64,000 bases of DNA from Desulfonatronospira thiodismutans ASO3-1 (GTDB lineage: Bacteria; Desulfobacterota; Desulfovibrionia; Desulfovibrionales; Desulfonatronovibrionaceae), in NCBI RefSeq assembly GCF_000174435.1, contig NZ_ACJN02000001.1:1105658-1169657 (forward strand). The letters are read 5' to 3'. Of this stretch, positions 6,897 through 14,874 are shown piece after piece. The stretch's first letter is position 1. Each line of letters opens with the position of its first letter. Under the pieces are notes generated by a model. That model ran no database searches and had not been told where the DNA came from. It saw only the letters and a program-made list of their open reading frames with translations. The position numbers were made by a program, and so were the translations under genes.

Positions 6897-8368
6897 TTGA
6901 TTATGAGCTTTATGCCAGAATAAAGCACTACCATGAACAAAAAGGACTTACCCCGGCCCAGATAGCAAAAGAACTGCAGCTGGATCCGCGTACAGTGGGC
7001 AAATGGCTCGAAGCAAAGCAGTTTCATCAAAGAAAGTCAGTAACAAGACCAAGCAAGCTTGATCCCTTCAAGGATACCATCGTCAGGATGCTGGAGGAGC
7101 ACCCCTACACAGCCGTCCAGGTTTTGCGCAGCATCAAGGAGCAGGGCTATACAGGAGGCTCCTCCATTCTCAAGGAATACATAAGCAAAGTCAGGCCCAA
7201 AAGGTCCAGGGCCTTTTTAAGTCTGGCCTTTGCCCCAGGAGAGTGCGCCCAGGTTGACTGGGGAAATCACGGCTCCATCCAGGTGGGAGACAGCAGGCGC
7301 AATCTCAGCTTCTTTGTCATGGTCCTTTGCTACAGCAGGATGATGTATCTTGAGTTCACTGTCTCCCAAAGCATGGAGCACTTCCTGTCCTGTCATCAAA
7401 ACGCCTTTGACGCATTCGGGGCTGTTCCCAAAAAAATCATGGTGGACAACCTGAAATGTGCAGTGCTCAAGCACCCCTATGGCCAAAAACCGGTTCTAAA
7501 TCCCAAATATCTTGACTTTGCAAAGCACTGGGGTTTTGAGATCAGTGCCTGCGGAGTCAGAAAGCCCCATGAAAAAGGCCGGGTGGAGAATGCCATAGGT
7601 TATGTCAAAAAGAACTTGCTGGCCGGACTTGAACTGCCGGATTACCGGGCCATCAACCATTATGCCCGCCACTGGTGCAGGGCAACAGCCAATGTACGTA
7701 TCCATGCCCAGACCGGCAAGAAGCCGGTGGACATGCTTGAAGAAGAAAGAGAGCACCTTTTGCCCCTGCCTGTTAACACCTATGATATCGGAGTCGTAAC
7801 CCAGGTCCGGGCCTCGTCGCAGTTCCGGATCACCCTGGAGTCCAACCGCTATTCCGTGCCAGCCAGGTACGCAGGCAAACGCCTGACCTTGAAGACTTAT
7901 CCTGATCGCTTATGCATCTATGACGGCAACAATCTTGTGGCCAGGCATATCCGCAGCTTTGACAAAAAAAGGGACATTGAAGACCCCGATCATGTCCAGG
8001 AGCTTATTGCCCAGCGCCGGGCAGCCAGGGATCAGCAATTGTTTTCCCGGTTCCTGGCTTTGTCCCCAAGAGCAAAGGATTATTACTTTGAGTTGGAGAA
8101 AAAGCACTTGAACATCAAACACCATGTCCAGAAGATTGTAGCCTTAAGCGAAATCTATGGCTCTGAAGCCGTGTCCAGGGCCATGGACGACGCATTCACC
8201 TACAGTGCCTTCTCCTGTGAGTATGTAGCCAACATCCTGGAGCAAAGAGCCAGGACCATGCCCGCACCAGGAGCCCTGCATCTGACCAGGCGAGAGGATC
8301 TGCTGGATATTGAAGTCAAAGACCCTGATCTAAGTATTTACGACAAACCCAAGGAGAAAAACCCATGA
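6893..8368 (+). CDS. istA: IS21-family transposase IstA
   Basis: 491 aa. An N-terminal helix-turn-helix (GLTPAQIAKELQLDPRTVGK, residues ~19-38) is followed by an RNase H-fold DDE core: Asp122 (QVDWG), Asp185 (MVDNLK) and Glu232 (KGRVENAIGY). The C-terminal beta-barrel-like region contains NRYSVPARYAGK. IstA cuts and joins IS ends. Length and motifs fit intact members of the family. The stop overlaps the istB start by four bases, the standard IS21 arrangement. Confidence 0.96.
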   Translation: MIDYELYARIKHYHEQKGLTPAQIAKELQLDPRTVGKWLEAKQFHQRKSVTRPSKLDPFKDTIVRMLEEHPYTAVQVLRSIKEQGYTGGSSILKEYISKVRPKRSRAFLSLAFAPGECAQVDWGNHGSIQVGDSRRNLSFFVMVLCYSRMMYLEFTVSQSMEHFLSCHQNAFDAFGAVPKKIMVDNLKCAVLKHPYGQKPVLNPKYLDFAKHWGFEISACGVRKPHEKGRVENAIGYVKKNLLAGLELPDYRAINHYARHWCRATANVRIHAQTGKKPVDMLEEEREHLLPLPVNTYDIGVVTQVRASSQFRITLESNRYSVPARYAGKRLTLKTYPDRLCIYDGNNLVARHIRSFDKKRDIEDPDHVQELIAQRRAARDQQLFSRFLALSPRAKDYYFELEKKHLNIKHHVQKIVALSEIYGSEAVSRAMDDAFTYSAFSCEYVANILEQRARTMPAPGALHLTRREDLLDIEVKDPDLSIYDKPKEKNP

Positions 8369-9126
8369 CCAACAAACACCAAAGCGAGGTGCACAGGCTG
8401 GAAGAAAATCTCCAGCTGCTCAAGCTGACCTGTATAAAAGAGCAGTACAGGCCGGCGGCTGACAAGGCTGCCAGGCAGAACTGGGATCATCTGGGCTATC
8501 TGGCCAGGCTGGTCCAGGCAGAAGCAGATGCCAGGCATGATCGCTCCATCCAACGCCGTATCAGGATGGCCCGTTTCCCAGGCATAAAAACCATGGAGAA
8601 CTTCGACTGGACATGGCCGACCAAGATCAACCGCCCGGCCATCCAAAACCTCTTTCGCCTTGGATTTATGAAGGACAAGGCCAACATAATAATCCTCGGA
8701 GGAGTAGGCCTGGGCAAGTCACACATAGCCACAGCCCTGGGTTACAGTGCATGCCTGGAAAAGTATTCTGTACTGTTTGCCACCACCATAGATGTCATAA
8801 ACACCCTCTCGGCCGCACAGGCTGCACACAAGCTCAAAACAGAGCTCAAGAAATATGTAAGTCCTGAACTGCTCATTCTGGATGAGCTTGGCTACCTGCC
8901 CATAGACAAGCAAGGTGCAGACCTGCTCTTCCAGGTTATAAGCCAGCGCTACGAACAAAAATCAACCATCCTGACCACCAACAGAGCCTTCAAGAAATGG
9001 CCCGAGGTGTTCAACAACGACAGCACCCTGACCTCAGCCATGTTGGACAGACTTCTGCACCATGCCGAAACCGTCCTCATTGAAGGCAAAAGCTATCGGA
9101 TGAAAGACCAGGTTCAGGAACAATAG
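8365..9126 (+). CDS. istB: IS21-family helper ATPase IstB
   Basis: 253 aa AAA+ ATPase of the DnaC/IstB type. Walker A GGVGLGKS is at residues 112-119, Walker B is LLILDELGY, and a sensor-like TTNRAFKKW follows. IstB is the target-selection ATPase for IstA. It is full length and intact, and coupled to istA through an ATGA overlap. It ends 109 bp before the right IS end. Confidence 0.96.
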   Translation: MTNKHQSEVHRLEENLQLLKLTCIKEQYRPAADKAARQNWDHLGYLARLVQAEADARHDRSIQRRIRMARFPGIKTMENFDWTWPTKINRPAIQNLFRLGFMKDKANIIILGGVGLGKSHIATALGYSACLEKYSVLFATTIDVINTLSAAQAAHKLKTELKKYVSPELLILDELGYLPIDKQGADLLFQVISQRYEQKSTILTTNRAFKKWPEVFNNDSTLTSAMLDRLLHHAETVLIEGKSYRMKDQVQEQ

Positions 9127-9192
9127 CTCCGCATAGGCAACCGCCGGCATCAACCTTTATGTCTGGAGCTGGCGGTTGCTCCAAAACAACAT

Positions 9193-9235
9193 TTTTAAAC
9201 CGGCGTTTTATGGCATCTTCAAGCCGGCGCTAACA
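9193..9235 (-). repeat. IS21 right terminal inverted repeat
   Basis: Read inward on the minus strand it starts TGTTAGCGCCGGCTTGAA and contains GCCGGTTT about 30 bases in, mirroring the left end. Confidence 0.88.
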
Positions 9236-9515
9236 CTTCTTCGTATTCTGGGCTCCTACCATATACTGTGACAGTGGCATCTTTTGATGGAACTCTCAAT
9301 TTGAAGGGACCGTCCCAGTCTCCTGGAGGTAAACTTGATCTAAATCCTCCTGCTGGTTTGTGATCGAACACAATGAAATTGTTATTGTTCACAAAAAAAG
9401 AATAAGCTTCTTCAGGATGCTTTTGTGCTAATTTCCAAAAATCAATGTTCCCTGTTTTCATAATAAAAAACCAAAATATAACTCCTGCCAACGCGATCAA
9501 TAAAATAATTTCCAT
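9236..9515 (-). pseudogene. 5' part of a small membrane-anchored protein gene, truncated by IS21
   Basis: It starts MEIILLIALAGVIFWFFIMK with an AGAGG ribosome site, so one N-terminal membrane helix, followed by a soluble domain ending RSPEYEE at the IS junction. Translation would continue into the IS and stop after VLAPA. The lost native tail is the 11-codon segment at 5805-5841. About 93 of roughly 104 residues survive, so the truncated protein could still function. No family is recognised. Confidence 0.75.
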
Positions 9516-9623
9516 GTAGTATACCTCTTATGATTTTTAAAATTTATTTTTTAGAAAAAATCATAAAAAAATGCGTTTAATACAATGCTATTCTAATGAT
9601 AACATGTATTGTATAATATTTTT

Positions 9624-9773
9624 TTATTTGCTAAGTAGAAACAAAGGCCATAATAACATATGCCCAACAATGGTAGGTATAAAGCCAGCAGACCCCTCTC
9701 TTCCTTTGGATACATTGCTAAGTCCAATAAATAAGCCAATCACCAGATACGTAATTCCAATAAACGTAAACAT
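9624..9773 (-). CDS. Small membrane protein, 49 aa
   Basis: Starts MFTFIGITYLVIGLFIGLSN with AGAGGA upstream. It has two hydrophobic segments flanking SKGREGSAGFIP and ends LLWPLFLLSK. It fits the leftward run of small membrane or secreted genes 10434-9236. No family is recognised. Confidence 0.5.
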   Translation of the reverse strand: MFTFIGITYLVIGLFIGLSNVSKGREGSAGFIPTIVGHMLLWPLFLLSK

Positions 9774-9844
9774 TGACTTTTCCTCTCTGTATTTTAGTTG
9801 TATAATTTTTGTAGCTTTGTTGGTGATAATTTTTTGTTTATGGT

Positions 9845-10165
9845 TTAATCTCTTGGAAATATGCGCCTACATGAACTTCTAATATAATTTACTGCCCAAT
9901 CACTTTCATCGCCAGTTAGATGTTCTAGCATACATTCTTCATAATTTTTTGGTCCAAATATACCTAATCTTCTTTTTGGTTCTGCTGCTTTGGGATATTT
10001 ATTATGACAAGCTCTTCTTATTTCAGATGCTGCTCTATTGTTTTGTACGCCAGGCATTCTATCTAATATACATTCATCGTGTGTTTTTGAGCCAAAGAAT
10101 GCGTTTGTTGTTGAAGGGACTGTAAAAACAAGTAAAGATATTAATAAAAAAGATAATACTTTCAT
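9845..10165 (-). CDS. Secreted protein with two copies of a short Cys motif, 106 aa
   Basis: Start at the ATG giving MKVLSFLLISLLVFTVP, with GGAGGT upstream. A signal peptide ends near TTNAFFG. The mature part is an internal duplication. HDECILDRMPGV ... AASEIRRACHNKYP is followed by YEECMLEHLTGD ... AVNYIRSSCRRIFP. Each unit has two cysteines framing a short helix pair and is preceded by FG(S/P)K. Similar single units occur in many small uncharacterised proteins. The function is unknown. It is probably periplasmic with one disulfide per unit. Confidence 0.65.
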   Translation of the reverse strand: MKVLSFLLISLLVFTVPSTTNAFFGSKTHDECILDRMPGVQNNRAASEIRRACHNKYPKAAEPKRRLGIFGPKNYEECMLEHLTGDESDWAVNYIRSSCRRIFPRD

Positions 10166-10197
10166 TATACCTCCATTTTTATGGTTTGTTTTTGACA

Positions 10198-10434
10198 TTA
10201 TAAAGTAATAATTATCCATACCACCATAATTCCGGTAGCCAGATTCAATACATGATGCCAAGACCACTTACTTTTCATAAAAAAGAAGTAAACTAGAGTA
10301 GCTGGGACAAGCCCGACTATGAAAGCAGGAAAAACAGCTATTAAAGAGTCCAAGTAAGAAAATGTGTGGGTTTGATAATCTAAATAAGCACCAACAAGAT
10401 AAAGCAGTACCCATATGAATTTTAACAAAACCAT
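10198..10434 (-). CDS. Small membrane protein, 78 aa
   Basis: Starts MVLLKFIWVLLYLVGAYLDY with GGAGGT upstream. Three hydrophobic segments are visible (also SLIAVFPAFIVGLVPATLVY and NLATGIMVVWIIITL). No family is recognised. It is the first gene of the short leftward run of membrane and secreted proteins interrupted by IS21. Confidence 0.5.
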   Translation of the reverse strand: MVLLKFIWVLLYLVGAYLDYQTHTFSYLDSLIAVFPAFIVGLVPATLVYFFFMKSKWSWHHVLNLATGIMVVWIIITL

Positions 10435-10825
10435 ATTACCTCCAATTGCTAGATATGTACTATTTTCCCGATTTTATGATTATTTTCCAGAGTTGTTATG
10501 TATCAGTTTAGGTTGGGGCTGAAGGAAACAGCCTTTCACAGCACGAGGAGTTTTTCGTTGGGATGTTTGATTAGATAGCTGTATTGCCGAGATGGGAGAG
10601 GCATCCAAAGGAACCAGGTAATCTGCATAGAAACCGTCCTTTTGTCAGGCAGGTTAAAAAGGTACTGAAATAATTGAATTATTTTAAGTACTGTAAAAAT
10701 AGCAGTGTTCGCTTTCGATTTCAATACAAATTTTGCTTGATTAATGGTCACTTCTCAATAAATATCGAATTTTTGGGATCTTTTTTTTATAAAACAGCAA
10801 ATAATTGACCAGATTACTGTGAAAT
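10435..10825. other. Intergenic, AT-rich, no convincing gene
   Basis: A short open frame at 10536-10751 on the minus strand has no ribosome site and no recognisable motif. I see no tRNA, repeat or insertion end. The region separates the array of phage-type genes from the small membrane-protein run. Confidence 0.4.
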
Positions 10826-10827
10826 TG

Positions 10828-10860
10828 CCAGGAAGACCCTGGATAGCAGGGCCTTCCTGG
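10828..10860 (-). terminator. Hairpin after the phage-type gene array
   Basis: CCAGGAAG-a-CCCTG pairs with CAGGG-c-CTTCCTGG around a GATAG loop, 14 bp downstream of the leftward ATPase gene stop. The T-run is weak (AATTTCAC), so termination strength is uncertain. Confidence 0.6.
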
Positions 10861-10873
10861 TGTCTTTTGCGGC

Positions 10874-11962
10874 TTATGCAGCCTGTTTCGCCTTTAAACC
10901 GTCCAGAAACGTGACGAATCTCTGGAAGAGCTCCTGGTCGCGCTTGCAGCGGCACAGATTGTGGTACTGCTCATTTACCTGGTCCTTGGTCAGTTTGCGC
11001 AGATCATTGCCGTACTTGCCCAGAAGGTACGCCTCATAGAGATCAAGCTTGTCTGAAAGACCAAGCTCTCGCATCGTGTTTACAAGACTTGCGACAGTTA
11101 CTCCATTATCTTCCGGGGTAAGCGGCTGCGGGGGCCTGTCCTCCTGCCTCTGCTTTTTCTTGGTAAACACATCCTGGCTTTTCTTCCTGGATGCAGGGGC
11201 AGGGTCCGCTACCGGCTCAGCCTCAACTTCACTGTCTATCTTAGGCTCAGCAGGCTTATTCTCCTTGTTCCCATTGTCCGGGCGGCCACCTTGTAGCCAT
11301 TCTTTGAGAATCTGGCCGGTGTCTTTGCTGGGCAGAAAATACTGACCATCAAAGAGGCCGGTGCGATCCTTTGAGGCCGTTGCAATATGCCCATCCACAG
11401 AGAGTTCAAGTACGCAGGTGAATTCGTATTCCAGGCCGTCACGCTGCACAGGTGCCAGGCCAATTTTGACTGGGCGGGTCTTTCCGGTACGCTCGTCCTT
11501 GACTACGTCCCAGGCGGTTTTGCTGCGCATGGTTATAATGACGTGCAGGTTGGCACCCAGGATGGAGTCCACCAAGGCGTTGTGCTTGGGAGAGGCCTCC
11601 CTCCAGGCGGCAAAATTGTTCTTCTGCGCCTGCGAGGCCCTGTCCACAAACTCCAAGATGCCGCCTTCACCGGACCAGGCATGGGAAAGGGAGTCGATTA
11701 TGAGCACTTCATAACCGGTCCTTTCAGCCTCCTTGATGGCCTGGGTGTAGCGCTCCGGACTAAAAGGCGGGGTCAGTTCAGCTACATCGTATTCGCACAG
11801 GTCGGCATACAGAGAGCCTGAGCCCCTTTCCGTGTCCAGCAGGGCGATCCTGCCTCCAAGACCCTGGGCGATGAGTAAGCTGCTGTAGGTCTTGCCTGAA
11901 CCAGAGGGGCCGATGAGACCGAGGCGGAGCTTGGACTGTTTTCTTTCTGCTTTCTTAAACAT
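10874..11962 (-). CDS. Phage-type RecA-like ATPase (AAA_24-like)
   Basis: 362 aa. Walker A GPSGSGKT (residues 18-25) and a Walker B in VLIIDSLSHAWSGEGG. Phage ATPases of this type sit beside Gp157 and single-strand-annealing proteins and act in phage recombination or replication. After the ATPase core (about 220 residues) comes a Pro/Glu/Lys-rich linker, then a small helical C-terminal domain (LSDKLDLYEAYLLGKYG). GGAGG precedes the ATG. It lies downstream of the Gp157 gene, separated by a hairpin terminator. Confidence 0.8.
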   Translation of the reverse strand: MFKKAERKQSKLRLGLIGPSGSGKTYSSLLIAQGLGGRIALLDTERGSGSLYADLCEYDVAELTPPFSPERYTQAIKEAERTGYEVLIIDSLSHAWSGEGGILEFVDRASQAQKNNFAAWREASPKHNALVDSILGANLHVIITMRSKTAWDVVKDERTGKTRPVKIGLAPVQRDGLEYEFTCVLELSVDGHIATASKDRTGLFDGQYFLPSKDTGQILKEWLQGGRPDNGNKENKPAEPKIDSEVEAEPVADPAPASRKKSQDVFTKKKQRQEDRPPQPLTPEDNGVTVASLVNTMRELGLSDKLDLYEAYLLGKYGNDLRKLTKDQVNEQYHNLCRCKRDQELFQRFVTFLDGLKAKQAA

Positions 11963-11993
11963 ACTGATTTCCTCCCTTGAAAGTAGGTTTTTA

Positions 11994-12036
11994 GAAACAA
12001 AAACAGCCCGCCACTCACGATGAATGACGGGCTGTA
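11994..12036 (-). terminator. Intrinsic-terminator-like hairpin between Gp157 and ATPase genes
   Basis: On the minus strand ACAGCCCG pairs with CGGGCTGT, followed by TTTTTGTTTC. It is one of a series of such hairpins between co-directional genes in this array. Confidence 0.75.
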
Positions 12037-12062
12037 TGGCCGCTTGGGGTTTAGAGTTGTGG

Positions 12063-12554
12063 TCAGCTCAGGACCAGGGACTGTTTCTCCTGCATCCTGG
12101 CTCCGGGGATTTCCTGGCCCTGTTTGAGGGCGTCCCGGATCTGAGACTTCCTGGGGACAAAATCGATCCTGGTCTCAACGTAATCAGAGGGCAGCTGAGA
12201 GATGTCGGTCACCTCCACTGAGCTGCTGCGGCGCAGGTAGGCTGTGGTGCTGACTCCCTTAATCTTGTGGATCTCCTCACGCTGGAAGAGCTCCGCCAGG
12301 TAGGCCTTAAAATCAGAGAGTCGTTTCTCCATGGCCTGACGTTTGTTCCGGAGCCTGGTTTCCTCGGACTTGAGAAAATCAATTTCGGACTGGCGTTTAC
12401 GAACTGCATAACCCACAGCATCAATCTTCTCGATTTCGGCTATGGCCAGCTCCTCCAGGTACTCCAGAGCCACCTCCTGCTGTTCCTCGGGCAGTTCCTC
12501 AGCCGTGGCCAGGATATTGGCGATTTCCATTTCAATGTCTGCCAGACTTGCCAT
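12063..12554 (-). CDS. Siphovirus Gp157-family protein
   Basis: 163 aa from MASLADIEMEIANILATAEE, with TGGAGGT upstream. The central coiled-coil (AVRKRQSEIDFLKSEETRLR, NKRQAMEKRLSDFKAYL) and the C-terminal DYVETRIDFVPRKSQIRDAL followed by G-QEIPGARM match the Gp157 family. That family occurs in phage early regions, was linked to phage resistance in Streptococcus phages, and commonly neighbours recombination proteins. This context, next to a RecA-like ATPase, is typical. Confidence 0.85.
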   Translation of the reverse strand: MASLADIEMEIANILATAEELPEEQQEVALEYLEELAIAEIEKIDAVGYAVRKRQSEIDFLKSEETRLRNKRQAMEKRLSDFKAYLAELFQREEIHKIKGVSTTAYLRRSSSVEVTDISQLPSDYVETRIDFVPRKSQIRDALKQGQEIPGARMQEKQSLVLS

Positions 12555-12589
12555 GATAAATACCTCCATGGTTGAGTGTTGAAACAATA

Positions 12590-12620
12590 AGGCCCGGCAA
12601 CCACTGCGGCAGCCGGGCCT
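12590..12620 (-). terminator. Terminator-like hairpin upstream of Gp157 gene
   Basis: AGGCCCGGC pairs with GCCGGGCCT. On the minus strand it is followed by TTATTGTTTC, then the Gp157 leader and its Shine-Dalgarno sequence. Confidence 0.78.
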
Positions 12621-12646
12621 AAAAGACTTGGGGTTTGTTAATGAAG

Positions 12647-13078
12647 CTACAAAAGACCGTGCTCCTGGAAGGAGTAGTGACCAGTCCTGGAGACAATGAC
12701 GTGATCCAGGAGGCGTATACCCAGGAGTATTGCAGCTTTTTTGATCCTGGCGGTCATTTCCCGGTCCTGCACAGAAGGGTTGGGATCACCTCCTGGGTGG
12801 TTGTGGCTAAGGATTAGTCCAGAAGCCTGCTTGAGCAGGGCATAACGCAGAATCTCCCGGGGAAAGACCGGGGCCTGGTCCACTGTGCCTTTGCTGATGA
12901 GTTTCTTGCTTAAGAAGTGGTTCTTGTTGTCCACCAGGAAAGTGACGAAGTGCTCTGTCTTTCTGTCCCGGTAAGACAACATCTTTAAGGCCACAGCCTC
13001 TGGAGAGTTGAGCATGTCGGTATGCTTGGACTCTATGGCATACAATTCACTTAGCAGTTCCCTGACTCTTGGTTCCAT
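12647..13078 (-). CDS. RadC-like JAB-domain protein
   Basis: 143 aa from MEPRVRELLSELYAIE, with GGGAGGT upstream. It holds the RadC/JAMM signature: ASGLILSHNHPGGDPNPS with a following Asp (VQDREMT), and LLDHVIVSRTGHYSFQEHG at the end. The N-terminal UPF0758 helix-hairpin-helix part of chromosomal RadC is missing. This short form is usual for phage and plasmid copies. The biochemical role is unproven in the family, and a metal-dependent hydrolase fold is expected. Confidence 0.88.
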   Translation of the reverse strand: MEPRVRELLSELYAIESKHTDMLNSPEAVALKMLSYRDRKTEHFVTFLVDNKNHFLSKKLISKGTVDQAPVFPREILRYALLKQASGLILSHNHPGGDPNPSVQDREMTARIKKAAILLGIRLLDHVIVSRTGHYSFQEHGLL

Positions 13079-13105
13079 GATGACCTCCCTGGTTGAATGT
13101 GGAAA

Positions 13106-13137
13106 CAAAAAGGCCCGCCTCGTAGTGAGACGGGCCT
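13106..13137 (-). terminator. Terminator-like hairpin upstream of the RadC gene
   Basis: AGGCCCG pairs with CGGGCCT, and on the minus strand is followed by TTTTTGTTTCC. It lies between the divergent small-terminase-like gene and the RadC leader, so it would end leftward transcripts arriving from upstream genes. Confidence 0.75.
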
Positions 13138-13201
13138 GTGACCGCACTTGCATTGTTTTAATTGTTACTATAGAATGGCTGTAAACTTATGGAGCAAAGC
13201 C

Positions 13202-13741
13202 ATGAAAAGCGAAAAGAATTCTCCTCCAGTACCTCCCCAACACCAGGGCCGGATCTCCAACGTGGATGGGCTGCTGCGGGCCATAGAAGCCTACTTTGAC
13301 AGCTGCGACGATCAGGGCATGTCCTATACCCTGGCCGGTCTGCAGTACTATCTCGGGGTAATAGACAAGCAGCTCTTGTGGGGTGAACAGGTGAGTAAAA
13401 GCAGTGAGCCGCAGAAGACGGTCAAGCTGTACAACAGTCCAGACGTCCGCAGGGCCTTGCAGGTAGCCAGGTTAAGGATTCAAGCCCAGAGGGCCACACA
13501 GCTCCTGGATGATGAGAAGAATACTCAAGCTCAGATATTCGACTTGAAAGCCAACTTCGCATGGGTCGATAAACAAGGCCTGGAAGTCACCAGCCCTGAC
13601 AACTCTGTGGGCAGTAAAGTGGCCGTGGTCCTGCCAGCTGCTCCGGGATCTGTCAGCATGGATGAGTGGCAGAAAATGTATCAAGAGGTGATGTCCCGCC
13701 GGAAGAGCGTTCACGAGCTTAAGGTCGGAGGTGAGGAGTAA
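13202..13741 (+). CDS. Small-terminase-subunit-like DNA-packaging protein, 179 aa
   Basis: Start at ATG 13202, with GGAG seven bases upstream. A longer frame from 13148 overlaps the RadC hairpin and leader. The pattern AIEAYFDSCDDQGMSYTLAG, GLQYYLGV, a helical middle, and AQIFDLKANFAWVDKQG resembles small terminase subunits of the gp3-package type, which bind phage DNA and recruit the large subunit. It runs opposite to all neighbours. No large terminase or structural gene is near. A plain DNA-binding regulator is the alternative. Confidence 0.6.
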   Translation: MKSEKNSPPVPPQHQGRISNVDGLLRAIEAYFDSCDDQGMSYTLAGLQYYLGVIDKQLLWGEQVSKSSEPQKTVKLYNSPDVRRALQVARLRIQAQRATQLLDDEKNTQAQIFDLKANFAWVDKQGLEVTSPDNSVGSKVAVVLPAAPGSVSMDEWQKMYQEVMSRRKSVHELKVGGEE

Positions 13742-13780
13742 GGATTAAAAGTGGTTACCTGGAATTCGAGGAAGTGGAGA

Positions 13781-13996
13781 TTACCACTTGACCAGACCTT
13801 GCCGGCAGTCCGGGCAGTTGCATGGCTGCACAAAGTCTTGCAGTGTCTGGACTGCCTGGGCGATACTGTCTTCACCGAAAATGTGCAGTCCCGGCTCAAA
13901 AACGCACCAGCCGTTTTGCAGGCAGACAATGACACTCTCCGGGTCGTCAAAATCTACAGCTGCCACCCGCTTATCCCTGAAAAGAATCGTGTCCAT
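13781..13996 (-). CDS. Hypothetical phage-type protein, 71 aa
   Basis: Start at MDTILFRDKRVAAVDFDDPE, with AAGGAGG upstream. It is compact, probably beta-rich, and ends with a CNCPDC cluster that could bind zinc. The 3' end is convergent with the terminase-like gene. No family is named. Confidence 0.55.
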   Translation of the reverse strand: MDTILFRDKRVAAVDFDDPESVIVCLQNGWCVFEPGLHIFGEDSIAQAVQTLQDFVQPCNCPDCRQGLVKW

Positions 13997-13997
13997 A

Positions 13998-14195
13998 CTA
14001 AACCTCCTTGTTAAAAGGGCATTCATTGCAAAATTCTCTGTCCCTGCAATGGGAACAGACCTTTACCTCGTCCATTCTGTCTGGCAGCCAGTCAAAGATC
14101 AGCTCCAGAGTCCTGGTCATGGGCTTACCTGTGGCCCAGGCGATGCGCTTTAGGGTCCTACTGTGGATTCTGGACAATTCAGGGGTATAGGCCAT
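13998..14195 (-). CDS. Small Cys-rich phage-type protein, 65 aa
   Basis: Start at MAYTPELSRIHSRTLKRIAW, with AAGGAGGTG upstream. A helical N-terminal part is followed by VCSHCRDREFCNECPFN, a four-Cys zinc-knuckle-like arrangement. It overlaps or abuts its neighbours on both sides, so it belongs to one transcript. The function is unknown and a nucleic-acid-binding role is plausible. Confidence 0.58.
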   Translation of the reverse strand: MAYTPELSRIHSRTLKRIAWATGKPMTRTLELIFDWLPDRMDEVKVCSHCRDREFCNECPFNKEV

Positions 14196-14197
14196 GA

Positions 14198-14386
14198 TCA
14201 CCTCCTTTGCTTATTGGCCTTCCTGGCCTGTTTGAACAATTCTTTGCCCTTTGCCGTACCATCCAGGATGTTTTCCTGGGACATAGCGTGAGTGATCTCT
14301 CTTTTGGTTTCGAGAGGGAGCTCGCTTTTCATGATGTCCATAAGGAGTTTGTTGTAGGCATTATATTTGGATATGAAGCCGGGCAT
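14198..14386 (-). CDS. Hypothetical phage-type protein, 62 aa
   Basis: Start at MPGFISKYNAYNKLLMDIMK, with AAGGAGGTG upstream. It is entirely helical and basic at the C-terminus (FKQARKANKQRR). No family is recognised. It sits immediately upstream of the four-Cys protein gene in the leftward array. Confidence 0.5.
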   Translation of the reverse strand: MPGFISKYNAYNKLLMDIMKSELPLETKREITHAMSQENILDGTAKGKELFKQARKANKQRR

Positions 14387-14402
14387 AATCACACCTCCTT
14401 AA

Positions 14403-14612
14403 CTATTCATTTTCGTCCGCATCTTCCCAGTACGGGCAGTCTGTGGGCTCATCCACATCCCGGTCATCCAGCACCGGGACTACCGCATTGCCGATCCTGG
14501 GCAGCATCTCGTCCGCCCTCTGGCAGTACTGCGGGTCCCTGAGCAGGACGCCATTGACCAGCACGTCAGAGAATTCCTGGTTGTTCAGGCAATTTCTGCA
14601 GGTCTTAATCAT
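14403..14612 (-). CDS. Small Cys-containing phage-type protein, 69 aa
   Basis: Start at MIKTCRNCLNNQEFSDVLVN, preceded by GGGGG. A CxxC near the start and later single Cys residues (YCQRADE, DCPYWED) suggest a zinc site. The C-terminus is acidic. No family is recognised. Confidence 0.5.
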   Translation of the reverse strand: MIKTCRNCLNNQEFSDVLVNGVLLRDPQYCQRADEMLPRIGNAVVPVLDDRDVDEPTDCPYWEDADENE

Positions 14613-14614
14613 AC

Positions 14615-14824
14615 TTACCCCCTTGGTTCTCCGGCCAGGCCGCACCAGCCTACCGGGTGAATGTTCCTGCCTTCAAACTCTCTTGTTTCCCGCCACATCA
14701 TGCAGTCTTCTGCTGAGCACATCTTGGCTTCTGGACCAAGCTCAGCTTCACTTGGAGCTGCCAGAAACCCATTTTTTGCGAATGGACATTCTGTACGCCT
14801 GGCTTGCTCTCTGTCTCTGTACAT
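14615..14824 (-). CDS. Small Cys-containing phage-type protein, 69 aa
   Basis: Starts MYRDREQARRTECPFAKNGF, with GAGGAGGT upstream. Cysteines occur in ECPF, MCSAEDCMMW and GWCGLAG, giving four potential metal ligands. It is closely packed with its neighbours in the leftward array. The function is unknown. Confidence 0.55.
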   Translation of the reverse strand: MYRDREQARRTECPFAKNGFLAAPSEAELGPEAKMCSAEDCMMWRETREFEGRNIHPVGWCGLAGEPRG

Positions 14825-14874
14825 ACTCTACCTCCTCTAATGTATTTCCCTGGCCCCGAAGGACGCAGGGATGT

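Larger units (their letters stand above)
5842..9235 (+). mobile_element. Complete IS21-family insertion sequence, 3,394 bp, with 5-bp target duplication
   Basis: The left end TGTGAGCGCC and the inverted right end TGTTAGCGCC are imperfect terminal repeats that can be followed for about 40 bp, including a second shared block GCCGGTTT. CTTCT stands directly outside both ends (5837-5841 and 9236-9240), a target-site duplication typical of IS21 transposition. Inside are four rightward genes: a Cys-rich protein, a small helper-like protein, istA and istB. All reading frames look intact, so the copy may be active. It was inserted near the 3' end of a small leftward gene. Confidence 0.93.

Noticed and set aside
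10536-10751. A 71-aa leftward frame in the gap before the membrane-protein run
   Set aside because: No ribosome site, no recognisable motif, and atypical composition compared with neighbouring real genes.
11049-12575. Long rightward frames opposite the ATPase and Gp157 genes
   Set aside because: They mirror the real leftward genes, lack ribosome sites and show no family pattern.
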